Of a DNA stretch of 64,000 nt, positions 17,733-27,537 are shown one piece after another. Position 1 is the stretch's first letter, and each line of letters opens with the position of its first letter. A model generated the notes under the pieces. That model had not been told where the DNA came from and did no database searches. It saw only the letters and a list, made by a program, of their open reading frames with translations. Position numbers and translations under genes: made by a program. Origin of the DNA: Tenacibaculum sp. SZ-18 (GTDB lineage: Bacteria > Bacteroidota > Bacteroidia > Flavobacteriales > Flavobacteriaceae). The stretch spans positions 3,269,777 to 3,333,776 of the forward strand of contig NZ_CP019335.1 in assembly GCF_002813915.1 (NCBI RefSeq), given 5' to 3'.

Positions 17733-19982
17733 ATGGGAGATCCATATATTTTAATGTTAATAGCGCTTGCTGGACTTGCAATTCTTGATTTGGTGGTGGG
17801 AGTAAGTAATGACGCTGTAAACTTTTTAAATTCTGCTATTGGTTCTAAGGCAATTCCAATTAAAACCATTATGATTATTGCTAGTGTTGGAGTTTTCTTT
17901 GGAGCAGTGACTTCTAGTGGAATGATGGAGGTAGCTAGAAAAGGAATATTCAACCCCAATATGTTCATGTTTGAAGAAATAATGTTCATTTTTATGGCGG
18001 TTATGATAACCGATATTCTACTACTAGATATTTTCAATTCTTTAGGAATGCCAACATCTACAACAGTATCCATTGTATTCGAATTACTTGGAGCAGCTGT
18101 CGCAATCGCTTTACTCAAAATAACAGCATCAGATCAACCAATTAATGAAATTTCTCAGTACATTAATAACGAACAAGCTACTCAAATTATCTTAGGTATT
18201 ATACTCTCCGTAATTGTAGCGTTTACCGTTGGTGCAATCGTACAATATTTCTCAAGGTTAATTTATTCCTTCAATTTTGAGAGCAGACCAACATATATAA
18301 GTGCAATATTTGGAGGGTTTGCAATAACTGCTATCACCTACTTTATAATTATCAAAGGTTTAAAAGGAACTGACTTTTATGGAAATATAAAGCATATAAT
18401 AGAGGGGAATACTACAGTAATTATTGCTGGTAGCTTTATTTTGTGGTCTACTGTTTCTTATGCGTTAATAAAAGTTTTCAAAATAAATATATTAACCGCA
18501 ATTATTGCAATTGGAACATTTTCTTTAGCTATGGCTTTTGCCGGAAATGATTTAGTCAATTTCATTGGTGTTCCTATTGCCGCATTGAATTCGTATAATG
18601 CTTGGGAAGCTTCAGGAGAAGCAGCTAACCAGTTTTCAATGGGTATTTTAGCCGATAAAGTACCATCTAATACAATATTATTATTAATTGCTGGAGCAAT
18701 TATGGTAATTACACTTTGGACTTCTAAAAAAGCTAGAGTTGTAATTGAAACGGGAATTAATTTATCCCGCCAAGGAGATGGACATGAAAAATTCCAACCA
18801 AACAATCTTTCTCGTGTTGTAGTTAGAGCTGCTATGTTTGCTAATTTAGGTTTAAACAAACTGATCCCTATTAAAACCCAAGAATACATTAATTCAAAGT
18901 TTGAAAAACCTGTAATTAAATTACCAAAAGATAAAACTTATGAATTACCAGCTTTCGATTTAGTTAGGGCTTCAGTTAACTTAATCATGGCAAGTATCTT
19001 AATCTCTATCGCAACTTCAATGAAACTGCCTCTTTCTACTACCTATGTAACATTTATGGTAGCAATGGGAACCTCATTAGCAGATAGAGCTTGGGGTCGT
19101 GAAAGTGCTGTTTATAGAGTTGCCGGTGTTTTAAATGTAATTGGAGGATGGTTTCTAACAGCAATTATCGCATTCACGGCAGCTGGTATTGTTGCTTTCT
19201 TAATTTATTGGCATACAGCAATGATTCCTGTTTTATTATTTGTTGTAATTGCAATGTTAGTAAGAACGACTCTTCAATATTCAAAAAAATCAAAAGAAGA
19301 AAAACAACAACAGTTTGTTGAAAGAGCAGAATTAATTTCAATTAATGAAGTTATTGAGGAGAGTTCTGGACATATTGCTAATGTAGCCACAAGAGTAAAT
19401 AAATTATACTCTAGCGTAGTAAATGATTTAGCAACTCATAATTTAAATAAATTAAGAAAAACTGAAAAGTATGTAGAAAAATTAAACGACGAAATCGAAA
19501 GTTTAAAGAGTGGAGTTTTCTATTTTATTAAATCTCTCGACGATACTTCAGTTCAAGCAAGTAAATTCTATATCTTAATCCTTGGGCATTTACAAGATGT
19601 TGCCCAATCGATAAGCTTGATTTCTAAGTCTACTTTCAAACACGTAAATAACAATCACAAGAACTTAAAGAAGTCTCAAATCAAAGATTTAAAAAACATT
19701 GACATCAAACTTAGTGAACTGTTAGACGGAATTAATGACGCTTTTGAAAAGAAGCAATTCGAAAACTTAAATGATATTTTGATTGGTAAAAAAGAACTTT
19801 TAAAAGAAGTTTCTGAATCTATCGAAAGACAAGTTGAAAGAATTCGTACATATGAAACAAGTCCAAAAAACACGACACTTTACTTTAGTATTTTGTTAGA
19901 AACTCAAGATTTAGTTTCTGAACTAATTAACTTACTAGATAATTACAATGAATTTTACATTAGCACCAAAACAACTATCTAA
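17733..19982 (+). CDS. PiT-family inorganic phosphate transporter with C-terminal PhoU-like domain
   Basis: 749 residues from the ATG at 17733. An in-frame TTG at 17685 lies inside the promoter and is rejected. The family's duplicated signature is visible: VVGVSNDAVNFLNSAIGS near residue 20, FAGNDLVNFIGVPIAALNS near 270 and MKLPLSTTYVTFMVAMGTSL near 430. About ten membrane helices bring phosphate in with a cation. The last 230 residues are soluble helices resembling PhoU, a common fusion in this phylum. Its own promoter carries a double TAACATT repeat. Ends at a bidirectional hairpin. Confidence 0.93.
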   Translation: MGDPYILMLIALAGLAILDLVVGVSNDAVNFLNSAIGSKAIPIKTIMIIASVGVFFGAVTSSGMMEVARKGIFNPNMFMFEEIMFIFMAVMITDILLLDIFNSLGMPTSTTVSIVFELLGAAVAIALLKITASDQPINEISQYINNEQATQIILGIILSVIVAFTVGAIVQYFSRLIYSFNFESRPTYISAIFGGFAITAITYFIIIKGLKGTDFYGNIKHIIEGNTTVIIAGSFILWSTVSYALIKVFKINILTAIIAIGTFSLAMAFAGNDLVNFIGVPIAALNSYNAWEASGEAANQFSMGILADKVPSNTILLLIAGAIMVITLWTSKKARVVIETGINLSRQGDGHEKFQPNNLSRVVVRAAMFANLGLNKLIPIKTQEYINSKFEKPVIKLPKDKTYELPAFDLVRASVNLIMASILISIATSMKLPLSTTYVTFMVAMGTSLADRAWGRESAVYRVAGVLNVIGGWFLTAIIAFTAAGIVAFLIYWHTAMIPVLLFVVIAMLVRTTLQYSKKSKEEKQQQFVERAELISINEVIEESSGHIANVATRVNKLYSSVVNDLATHNLNKLRKTEKYVEKLNDEIESLKSGVFYFIKSLDDTSVQASKFYILILGHLQDVAQSISLISKSTFKHVNNNHKNLKKSQIKDLKNIDIKLSELLDGINDAFEKKQFENLNDILIGKKELLKEVSESIERQVERIRTYETSPKNTTLYFSILLETQDLVSELINLLDNYNEFYISTKTTI

Positions 19983-20004
19983 TGATTTGATATTGAAAAA
20001 AAAT

Positions 20005-20037
20005 AAAAAATGCTCGAGTTTAACTCGAGCATTTTTT
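20005..20037. terminator. Bidirectional intrinsic terminator
   Basis: AAAAAATGCTCGAGTT-T-AACTCGAGCATTTTTT, a perfect 16-bp stem with a one-base centre, lies between the convergent PiT and serine hydrolase genes. Confidence 0.9.
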
Positions 20038-20076
20038 GTTGTTATATATTGATTATATTTTTAATCGTCTTTACCT

Positions 20077-21399
20077 TTATTTAAAGGAATTCATCACGCC
20101 GCTTAAGAAATTATTAACATCTGCATTTTTCGTTAATCCTAATCTTACAACTACTAAATCCTGGTCTGGTAGAATAAATACATTCTGACCTTGATAACCA
20201 TTAAAAGAGAACATGTTTTTTGGAACATCAGAATATCTTCCTCCTGCATTTAACCAAATTTGGGCTCCATACCAACCATCAGAAGTTGGGGTTGGTGTAG
20301 TTGCGTATTTTACCCAATCTTTATCAAATAAAGAATCTCCATTCCAATTTCCGTCATGTAAATATAGTAATCCTAATTTAGCCCAATCTCGAGCGGTTGC
20401 CCACGCATAAGAAGAACCAACATAATTACCAACCATATCCGTTTCAACTGTCATTGAATTCATTCCAATCCTATCAATTAAACCGCTATACCAGAAGTCT
20501 AAATATTTTTGATGTGTATCAAACTGTTTTCTTAAAATTCCAGAAAGTAAATTTGTCGTTCCAGAAGAGTAATTCCAAGTTTCGTTTGGTTTTCCTATTA
20601 ACTGTTTTCCTAACTGAATTTTAGTAACATCTTCCGTTAGGAACAACATTTTGGTAACATCAGAAATTGTGTTATAATCCTCATCCCATTCCAATCCACT
20701 ATTCATTTGAAGTAAATTATGAATTGTAATATCTTTTCTATCATCATTACTCCATTCTTCAAAAGGCGCTTTATCATTAACATCTATAAGCCCTTTGCTT
20801 TGTAAAACACCAAACAAAGCGCTCGTAATACTTTTAGTCATTGACCAACCAAGGAATTTGGAGTTTTTATCAAAGCCAGTATCATATCTCTCCGTAATAA
20901 TCTTATCCTTGTATATTACAAGTATTACTCTTGTTTTATTAACACTGTTAAACATTTCATCAACGGTAGAATTTAACTTATCGTAATCAATATTAGCAAA
21001 TACTGAATCTTTTGGCTCTGCATTCCCGTAAGGGAATTCAGTTGTATCATCCGGTTTAGATCTAGTTGGTTTTTTCATATTACTATCAAGTTCAAAACCA
21101 TCAACTAATAATACATTACCAAATCCTTCTCTGTACTTTGAAGTACGTTTTAACAAACCTAATGCAGAAGACTGGGCAGTTTTGTTCTCTTCATTTATTG
21201 TATTAGTCGCTAAGTTTATTGGCGAAAAATTAGTATCGGTAGAATCAGTAAATACTAAATCTCTTTCAGCTAAAAAAACTGAAGAACCCGTCATTTTTGC
21301 AGAATAACCTGCTAAAATGTTTAGCTTTGGGTAATTATAAAAACCAATTAAAAGTAAAATAGTGAAAAGTAATAGTAGACCTCTCTTAATTATTCTCAT
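20077..21399 (-). CDS. Serine hydrolase, beta-lactamase (class C) family
   Basis: 440 residues with an N-terminal membrane anchor or signal. The active-site Ser-x-x-Lys is in GWSMTKSITSALFG (near residue 188), and the second motif is the Tyr in NYSSGTTNLL. The C-terminal region has FSFNGYQGQNVFILPDQDLV. This fold contains beta-lactamases, esterases and DD-peptidases; closeness to 6-aminohexanoate-dimer hydrolase-like proteins is my impression. Substrate unknown. Monocistronic, with a TACATTTG -7 at 21417-21424 on the minus strand. Confidence 0.85.
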   Translation of the reverse strand: MRIIKRGLLLLFTILLLIGFYNYPKLNILAGYSAKMTGSSVFLAERDLVFTDSTDTNFSPINLATNTINEENKTAQSSALGLLKRTSKYREGFGNVLLVDGFELDSNMKKPTRSKPDDTTEFPYGNAEPKDSVFANIDYDKLNSTVDEMFNSVNKTRVILVIYKDKIITERYDTGFDKNSKFLGWSMTKSITSALFGVLQSKGLIDVNDKAPFEEWSNDDRKDITIHNLLQMNSGLEWDEDYNTISDVTKMLFLTEDVTKIQLGKQLIGKPNETWNYSSGTTNLLSGILRKQFDTHQKYLDFWYSGLIDRIGMNSMTVETDMVGNYVGSSYAWATARDWAKLGLLYLHDGNWNGDSLFDKDWVKYATTPTPTSDGWYGAQIWLNAGGRYSDVPKNMFSFNGYQGQNVFILPDQDLVVVRLGLTKNADVNNFLSGVMNSFK

Positions 21400-21441
21400 G
21401 TAAGATAAATTTTAAACAAATGTAAGAATTTAAGTGATTGA

Positions 21442-21472
21442 TTGTTCGTTTGCCTGTATAGCCGTATTTTTG
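21442..21472 (+). promoter_or_regulatory. Promoter of sufS
   Basis: TTG (21442-21444), 20 nt, TATTTTTG (21465-21472), 17 bases before the ATG. A very short leader. Confidence 0.7.
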
Positions 21473-21489
21473 TTACAAATTAATATTTC

Positions 21490-22701
21490 ATGTTTGATAT
21501 TGACACAATCCGTGAAGATTTCCCGATTTTGAAAAGAGAAGTTCATGGTAAACCTTTGATATATTTTGATAATGGTGCAACATCGCAAACACCAAAACAA
21601 GTTATCGATACAATAGTTAATTATTATACTAACTATAATGCAAATATTCATCGTGGAGTACACACGTTAAGTCAAGAAGCTACAGATAAGTATGAGGAGG
21701 CTCGTGTTAAAATTCAAAATCACTTCAATGCAAAACATTCTTATGAGATAATTTTCACCGCTGGTACTACTGAAAGTATCAATATAATTGCTTCTGGTTT
21801 TTCTTCTATCATAAAAGAAGGAGATGAAGTAATTGTATCTGCTTTGGAACATCATTCTAATATTGTGCCTTGGCAAATGATGTGTGAGAAAACTGGAGCT
21901 CAGTTAAAAGTACTTCCTATGAATGAAGATGGTTCTTTGAGAATGGATTTGTTTGATGAATTGCTTACAAACAAAACAAAACTAGTTTTTTGCAATCACG
22001 TATCAAATGCCTTAGGAACTATTAATCCTATTGAAACTTTAATTCATAAAGCACATAAATTTGGAGCTTACGTTTTAATTGATGGAGCGCAAGCTTGTCC
22101 TCACATTAAACCAGATGTTCAAAAATTAGATGTAGATTTTTATGTGACTTCTGCTCATAAAATGTGTGGCCCTACGGGAGTTGGAATCCTTTACGGAAAG
22201 AAAGAATTGCTAGAAATGTTACCTCCTTATCAAGGCGGAGGAGAAATGATAGAAACGGTAACATTCGAAAAAACAACCTACGCAGGTTTACCTCATAAAT
22301 TTGAAGCAGGTACACCAAATATTTGTGGTGGTATCGCATTTGGTGCAGCTGTAGACTACATGAATTCTATTGGTTTTGAAACCATTCAAGAACGTGAAAA
22401 TGAACTTTTACATTATGCAACCGAGAAACTAACTGAAATAGAAGGACTTAAAATATATGGTACTGCTAATAAAACATCAGTAGTTTCTTTTAACATAGCC
22501 AATATTCACCCGTATGATATCGGAGCTATTCTTGACAAACTTGGAATTGCTGTAAGAACTGGTCACCATTGTGCTCAACCAATTATGGATTATTTTAAAA
22601 TACCCGGAACAGTTCGAGCATCCTTATCTTTTTACAATACAAAAGAAGAAATTGACACATTAGTTGCTGCAGTTAAAAAGGCAAAAATGATGCTGAGTTA
22701 A
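21490..22701 (+). CDS. sufS: Cysteine desulfurase SufS
   Basis: PLP enzyme (group II) removing sulfur from cysteine for Fe-S cluster assembly. FDNGATSQTPKQVID near residue 25, the PLP lysine in TSAHKMCGPTGVGILYG near 225, and the active-site Cys in RTGHHCAQPI near 360 are all present. 403 residues is normal. In this window it stands alone with its own promoter; sufBCD, sufE or other Fe-S genes are not adjacent. The 700-base gap after it holds no gene. Confidence 0.95.
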   Translation: MFDIDTIREDFPILKREVHGKPLIYFDNGATSQTPKQVIDTIVNYYTNYNANIHRGVHTLSQEATDKYEEARVKIQNHFNAKHSYEIIFTAGTTESINIIASGFSSIIKEGDEVIVSALEHHSNIVPWQMMCEKTGAQLKVLPMNEDGSLRMDLFDELLTNKTKLVFCNHVSNALGTINPIETLIHKAHKFGAYVLIDGAQACPHIKPDVQKLDVDFYVTSAHKMCGPTGVGILYGKKELLEMLPPYQGGGEMIETVTFEKTTYAGLPHKFEAGTPNICGGIAFGAAVDYMNSIGFETIQERENELLHYATEKLTEIEGLKIYGTANKTSVVSFNIANIHPYDIGAILDKLGIAVRTGHHCAQPIMDYFKIPGTVRASLSFYNTKEEIDTLVAAVKKAKMMLS

Positions 22702-23403
22702 ATCCATTCTATATCAAAATACAAACCATAGAAGTATTATATAGTTTTATTTTTTAGTGCTCTTTTCTGTTTTGTAAAAAAATAATTAATGCGTTTTTAC
22801 GAGTAAACGAACTTCTAACTATTTGTTATCCTAGAAAAGTTCATTTATCATACTATTACATTAGAAATAACTCTTCTTATAACATCAAAAATAAGTTCTT
22901 AATCAAAACCATTAATTTCTTTCTAACTTCTTTGTTGATTTTTTAACGAAAAAAGTTCAGAAAATTTACGGGGGTACTGTTGTTACGATTATCCAACCTT
23001 TAAATTTTACCCAATAAGAAAGGTTTTTAAGGATCGTTACAATAGTAAATCTTTCAACTAAATATCCTTACAATTAAAATATAGAATTCACAGTAAATAC
23101 TTTTACCTAAGCATAATATTAACAAGTACTTACCACTAGTTAGATAGTAAATAAAAAAAAGTAAATTCGAAATATCAATCAATGAAAGTATTAAACCATC
23201 AGTTAAACGAAAACCAAGGTTCAATAAAAAGTTCTAAGACATAATCATGGTTGTATGAGTTTATTCTCTCAAAGACAAAAGAAATAATGAGAACTACTTT
23301 CTAATCAAGTGGTCCCCATAATTTATATCTTAAACTAAGCTAGAATAAATTGTTTATATTCAAGCGTCATATTTTACAAGACACTTTTTAAATAAAACAG
23401 ATT
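22702..23403. other. 702-base intergenic region, no gene recognised
   Basis: Very AT-rich, with stops in all frames. The largest ATG frame I noticed is about 20 codons (from 23182), which I do not call. There is a loose duplication of GTTACGAT/GATCGTTAC around 22982-23040 with partial inverted repeats (ATCC...GGAT), not strong enough to name. No tRNA or clear RNA hairpin with a T tract was seen after sufS. Confidence 0.6.
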
Positions 23404-23826
23404 ATGAAATATTTTAAATTAATAGTCATTTTATTTACATCTTTGAATGGTGTTTCACAAAAAAGCAATATAAGTTCAGATTCCATTCAAGAGATTGTAT
23501 TTAATGCGCAAACCCGCGGTAAACTAGAAAACATTACAATTTCTGATAAAGCTATATTTTATAAAACTTACGAGACTTCCAAAACTTTCGGTATTGACTC
23601 TGATCAGAAGAAACAATTAACTGATTTAATAAAGAAAATTGATTTACAAAACATATCGAATATTAAAGCTCCATCGAATAAAAGAGCTTTTGACGGAGCA
23701 TTACAGGCGACTCTTTCGATTAAAACTGAATCTAATAATTATGTTTCTAGTCAATTCGATGATGATAATCCACCGAAAAAACTCAAAGTTTTAATTGAAT
23801 TAATGAAAACCTTATGTAAAGAATAA
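23404..23826 (+). CDS. Small secreted protein of unknown function
   Basis: 140 residues with a signal peptide (about 1-18, cleavage near VSQK). The mature part is alpha/beta and Lys/Asp-rich, ending ELMKTLCKE. It has a single Cys and no recognised domain. It looks like a flavobacterial hypothetical family whose members are found next to housekeeping genes. It follows a long gene-poor gap and ends 1 base from the convergent RNase H gene. No function proposed. Confidence 0.65.
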   Translation: MKYFKLIVILFTSLNGVSQKSNISSDSIQEIVFNAQTRGKLENITISDKAIFYKTYETSKTFGIDSDQKKQLTDLIKKIDLQNISNIKAPSNKRAFDGALQATLSIKTESNNYVSSQFDDDNPPKKLKVLIELMKTLCKE

Positions 23827-23827
23827 A

Positions 23828-24466
23828 TTACTTACGTCCGAAATCAGCAGGAATTTCTCCCCAAGCCTTAGTTTCCCATTTTAAAATAGGGTTACTGTAG
23901 TTATTCTCCTGAAGCCACTTCTCTGCTCTCTTTATCATATCCAAAAGATCTTTATTTTCATCCGAAAATGTAACGTTAGTTCTACATTGTTTCTTTTTTA
24001 CCCAACTCATAGCAATCTTTGAGTCTGTATATATTGGATAGTTATGTTCGTTTTTACTTTTCAAAAAAGCTAATCCGTGAACAATTGCAAGAAATTCACC
24101 TATGTTATTTGTTCCTTTTTTAAATGGTCCTTGTATAAATATTTGTTTTTTGGTCTTTGTATCAACACCCCTGTATTCCATCGCACCTGGGTTACCAGAA
24201 CAAGCAGCATCTACGGACAAACTATTTAATATTGGTTTTCCAAACTTTACTAACTCCTCTTTAGTAAGTGTTATTTTTCTAGTGTCTTTACCCTTGTAGT
24301 CATTATAGGTTTTTTTCAACGCTAAGTTAGCCTCGGATTCACTCACAAAAGATTTATATTGAGCTCCTTCAAACCCATTAATTTGTTCTTTACATTCATT
24401 CCAAGAAGAATATATTCCAGGTTTCTTACCTTTCCAAACCACATAAAACTTCTTTTTTTTAGCCAA
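23828..24466 (-). CDS. rnhA: Ribonuclease H with N-terminal hybrid-binding (viroplasmin) domain
   Basis: 212 residues. The N-terminal 45 residues (FYVVWKGKKPGIYSSWNECK... AQYKSF) are the RNA-DNA hybrid-binding domain shared with caulimovirus protein VI. The RNase H domain follows with its acidic residues: SVDAACSGNPG (D), GEFLAIVHGLAFL (E), YTDSKIAMSWV (D) and a late Asp in IPADFGRK. It degrades RNA in hybrids. The start overlaps the purN stop by 8 bases, so the two are translated from one message. Confidence 0.93.
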   Translation of the reverse strand: MAKKKKFYVVWKGKKPGIYSSWNECKEQINGFEGAQYKSFVSESEANLALKKTYNDYKGKDTRKITLTKEELVKFGKPILNSLSVDAACSGNPGAMEYRGVDTKTKKQIFIQGPFKKGTNNIGEFLAIVHGLAFLKSKNEHNYPIYTDSKIAMSWVKKKQCRTNVTFSDENKDLLDMIKRAEKWLQENNYSNPILKWETKAWGEIPADFGRK

Positions 24467-25034
24467 TTTTCTTATTTAAAATTATTTGTTCTATAACCTT
24501 TGGAAAGTGTTCATACTCCAATTTATGTACTTTTTGAGCAATATCTTCTGGTGTATCGCTCGTAAATAGTTTACATCTAGCTTGAAAAATTATAGCTCCT
24601 TCATCGTAATTCTCATTTACATAGTGAATTGTAATACCTGTTTCTTCCTCAAAGTTTTCTTTTACAGCCCTATGAACATTCATTCCATACATTCCTTTTC
24701 CTCCATATTTCGGTAATAAAGCAGGATGAATATTAATAATTCTATTAGGAAAAGCCTCAACAATATTCACAGGAATCCTCCATAAAAACCCAGCTAATAC
24801 GATATAATCAGCTTCCTTTTTTAAGAAATCGATGATTTTATTAGTTTTAGTGAATTCTTCTCTGTTAAAAACCATAGAATTCATATTTAACCTTTTACAC
24901 CTAACTAAAACTTTGGCTTGCTGATTATTAGTAAGTACATGCGTAACTGAAATAGAATCCCTAGTTTGAAAATACTTAATAATATTTTCGGCATTACTTC
25001 CAGAACCAGAGGCAAAAATTACAATTCGTTTCAT
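24459..25034 (-). CDS. purN: Phosphoribosylglycinamide formyltransferase
   Basis: Transfers formyl from 10-formyl-THF to GAR in purine synthesis. The start is set at the ATG at 25034, because MKRIVIFASGSGSNAENI is the canonical N-terminus; an upstream in-frame start at 25070 would add 12 unlikely residues. Catalytic motifs: INIHPALLPKYGGKGMYG (Asn/His) and HYVNENYDEGAIIFQA (Asp). 191 residues, normal. Coupled to the RNase H gene by an 8-base overlap. Divergent from acpP. Confidence 0.95.
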   Translation of the reverse strand: MKRIVIFASGSGSNAENIIKYFQTRDSISVTHVLTNNQQAKVLVRCKRLNMNSMVFNREEFTKTNKIIDFLKKEADYIVLAGFLWRIPVNIVEAFPNRIINIHPALLPKYGGKGMYGMNVHRAVKENFEEETGITIHYVNENYDEGAIIFQARCKLFTSDTPEDIAQKVHKLEYEHFPKVIEQIILNKKIG

Positions 25035-25162
25035 AAAATAAGACACTATATATTGACTGCAAAAAAACAATAATTATTAACATCAATGAGGTGTAAATCA
25101 AAAGATTTTTTATTTTAGACTCACATTTTTGAGCAAAAATTAGAATTAAAACCTAAGATTTG

Positions 25163-25170
25163 TATTTTTG
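25163..25170 (+). promoter_or_regulatory. -7 element of the acpP promoter
   Basis: TATTTTTG matches TAnnTTTG, 32 bases before the acpP ATG. A TTA rather than TTG stands about 20 nt upstream. Confidence 0.6.
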
Positions 25171-25202
25171 CGTCGATTTTAAATTTAAAAAATTAGAAAA
25201 TT

Positions 25203-25439
25203 ATGTCAGACATTGCATCAAGAGTAAAGGCAATTATCGTTGATAAGTTAGGAGTTGACGATAACGAAGTAACTAACGAAGCAAGTTTTACTAACGATTT
25301 AGGAGCAGACTCGTTAGACACTGTTGAGTTAATCATGGAATTCGAAAAAGAATTTGATATTCAAATCCCAGACGATCAAGCAGAAAACATTGCTACAGTA
25401 GGTCAAGCAATAAGCTATATTGAAGAAGCTAAAAAGTAA
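25203..25439 (+). CDS. acpP: Acyl carrier protein
   Basis: 78-residue acidic protein that carries acyl chains on phosphopantetheine. The attachment serine is in [13 protein letters not shown] (near residue 38). The flanking helix [19 protein letters not shown] is typical. First gene of acpP-fabF-rnc, an order widespread in bacteria, here extended by the IPExxxVDY gene and pyk in the Bacteroidota manner. Confidence 0.98.
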   Translation: MSDIASRVKAIIVDKLGVDDNEVTNEASFTNDLGADSLDTVELIMEFEKEFDIQIPDDQAENIATVGQAISYIEEAKK

Positions 25440-25445
25440 AAATAT

Positions 25446-26696
25446 ATGCAATTAAAACGAGTTGTTATAACTGGACTTGGCGCATTAACGCCAATAGGAA
25501 ATAATATTGAAGAATATTGGAATGGCTTAGTTAACGGAGTTAGCGGGGCAGCCCCTATTACATATTTTGATGCTGCCAAGTTCAAAACTCGTTTCGCTTG
25601 TGAACTGAAAAATTTCAATGTTAAAAATTACATTGACAGAAAGGAATCAAGAAGAATGGATAGGTTTACACAGTATGCAATGATTGCTTCAGATGAGGCT
25701 ATCAAAGATGCTAAGTTAAACTTAGACAAAATCAATAAATTAAGAGTTGGAGTTATTTGGGGAGCCGGGATTGGTGGTTTGGAAACTTTCCAAGACGAAG
25801 TTTTAAACTACGCTAAAGGTGACGGAAGCCCTAGATTCAATCCTTTTTTTATTCCAAAAATGATTGCGGATATCGCTCCAGGAAACATTTCTATTAAAAA
25901 TGGTTTCATGGGACCGAATTACACTACTGTGTCTGCATGTGCATCATCAGCAAATGCTTTAATTGATGCTTTAAACTATATACGCCTAGGTCATTGCGAC
26001 GTAATTGTATCTGGAGGTAGTGAAGCAGCTGTTACTATTGCTGGGATGGGTGGATTTAATGCAATGCACGCCTTATCAACTAGAAATGATGACCCAGAAG
26101 GAGCATCAAGACCATTTGACGCTCAAAGAGATGGATTTGTTTTAGGAGAAGGAGCTGGTGCATTAATTTTAGAAGAATATGAACACGCTAAAGCTAGAGG
26201 TGCAAAAATTTATGCCGAAGTTATGGGTGGAGGATTATCTTCTGACGCACATCACATGACAGCACCACATCCTGAAGGATTAGGAGTAATTGCTGTAATG
26301 AAAAATTGTTTAGAAAACGCGGGAATTAAACCTGAAGAAGTAGATCATATTAATACTCACGGAACTTCTACACCTTTAGGTGATGTAGCAGAATTAAAAG
26401 CAATTTCAGCAGTTTTTGGTGATCACGCTAAAAACATAAATATTAATTCTACAAAATCTATGACAGGGCATCTATTAGGTGCTGCTGGTGCTATCGAAGC
26501 AATTGCCTCTATATTGGCAATGAAACATGGAATTGTACCTCCAACTATTAATCACTCAAATCCGGATGAAAATATCAATCCCGATTTAAATTTAACTTTA
26601 AATAAGCCTCAAAAACGAGAGATAAAAGTTGCAATGAGTAATACGTTTGGATTCGGAGGACACAATGCTTGTGTAGCTTTTAGAAAATTAGACTAA
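25446..26696 (+). CDS. fabF: 3-oxoacyl-[acyl-carrier-protein] synthase II
   Basis: Elongating condensing enzyme of fatty acid synthesis. The catalytic triad is clear: Cys in SACASSANALIDAL (near 164), His in NTHGTSTPLGDVAE (near 304) and His in TKSMTGHLLGAAGA (near 340). GFGGHNACVAF closes the fold. 416 residues. Six bases after acpP, so one transcript. Confidence 0.98.
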   Translation: MQLKRVVITGLGALTPIGNNIEEYWNGLVNGVSGAAPITYFDAAKFKTRFACELKNFNVKNYIDRKESRRMDRFTQYAMIASDEAIKDAKLNLDKINKLRVGVIWGAGIGGLETFQDEVLNYAKGDGSPRFNPFFIPKMIADIAPGNISIKNGFMGPNYTTVSACASSANALIDALNYIRLGHCDVIVSGGSEAAVTIAGMGGFNAMHALSTRNDDPEGASRPFDAQRDGFVLGEGAGALILEEYEHAKARGAKIYAEVMGGGLSSDAHHMTAPHPEGLGVIAVMKNCLENAGIKPEEVDHINTHGTSTPLGDVAELKAISAVFGDHAKNININSTKSMTGHLLGAAGAIEAIASILAMKHGIVPPTINHSNPDENINPDLNLTLNKPQKREIKVAMSNTFGFGGHNACVAFRKLD

Positions 26697-26711
26697 TATC
26701 AATTACTCCAT

Positions 26712-27452
26712 ATGAATTTTCTTCGAAAAATAGTTCGACCAAAAACTAAGGAGGACGAAGAATTTTACTATGATTTAAAAGCACTACTCAACTTTAAACC
26801 TATAAAATTAGATCATTATAAAAGATCGTTTATTCATCGGTCTCTTAAATTGACTGATAGCAAAGGTAAGCCTATCAACTATGAACGATTAGAGTTTTTA
26901 GGAGACGCAATATTAGGTTCTGTAATCGCTTCTTTTTTGTACAAAGAAGCACCTAGAGGAAATGAAGGCTACTTAACGCAAATGCGCTCTAAAGTGGTAA
27001 GCAGAGAAAGTTTAAACAAGCTAGGTCAAGATTTAGATCTTATTCGCTTCGTTAAGAGTAATATCAATCAGAATCAAATCGGAGAAAATATTCATGGTAA
27101 TATTTTTGAAGCTCTGATAGGAGCCATTTATTTAGACCGTGGATATAACTATTGTCACCAGTTCATCTACGATCAAGTGATTATTCCTTATGTAGACCTT
27201 CAAAAGCTTGAAAATAAAATTTCAAGTTATAAAGGATATATAATCGAATGGTGTCAAAAAACAAAAAGAAAATATCTTTTTGAAAGCTATGAAGATACAG
27301 GAAAACAAGTTCAAAAACACTTTAGTGTAATTGTCTACATTGATGGGCAAAAGATTGCTAAAGGAAGAGCTACTTCTAAGAAAAAAGCAGAAGAAATGGC
27401 CGCCAAAAGGGTTTATTATGCTTTCCAAAGTGAAATTAATGATCTTCATTAG
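26712..27452 (+). CDS. rnc: Ribonuclease III
   Basis: Double-strand RNA endonuclease for rRNA and mRNA processing. The family signature NYERLEFLGDAILGSV is near residue 60, and the second metal site is in GNIFEALIGAIYLDRGY. A dsRNA-binding domain occupies about 175-245 (KGRATSKKKAEEMAAKR). 246 residues. 15 bases after fabF in the same operon. Confidence 0.96.
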   Translation: MNFLRKIVRPKTKEDEEFYYDLKALLNFKPIKLDHYKRSFIHRSLKLTDSKGKPINYERLEFLGDAILGSVIASFLYKEAPRGNEGYLTQMRSKVVSRESLNKLGQDLDLIRFVKSNINQNQIGENIHGNIFEALIGAIYLDRGYNYCHQFIYDQVIIPYVDLQKLENKISSYKGYIIEWCQKTKRKYLFESYEDTGKQVQKHFSVIVYIDGQKIAKGRATSKKKAEEMAAKRVYYAFQSEINDLH

Positions 27453-27537
27453 TTAAAATCGAAATCGTTTTCGTTTTTTTTCACCTTATCTTACCATTAC
27501 ATTCTTTAACTTAGCACGTGAGTAAATAGTCAGTTTT

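Noticed and set aside
23182-23244. A 20-codon ATG frame in the gap after sufS
   Set aside because: Too short, with no promoter or conserved features.
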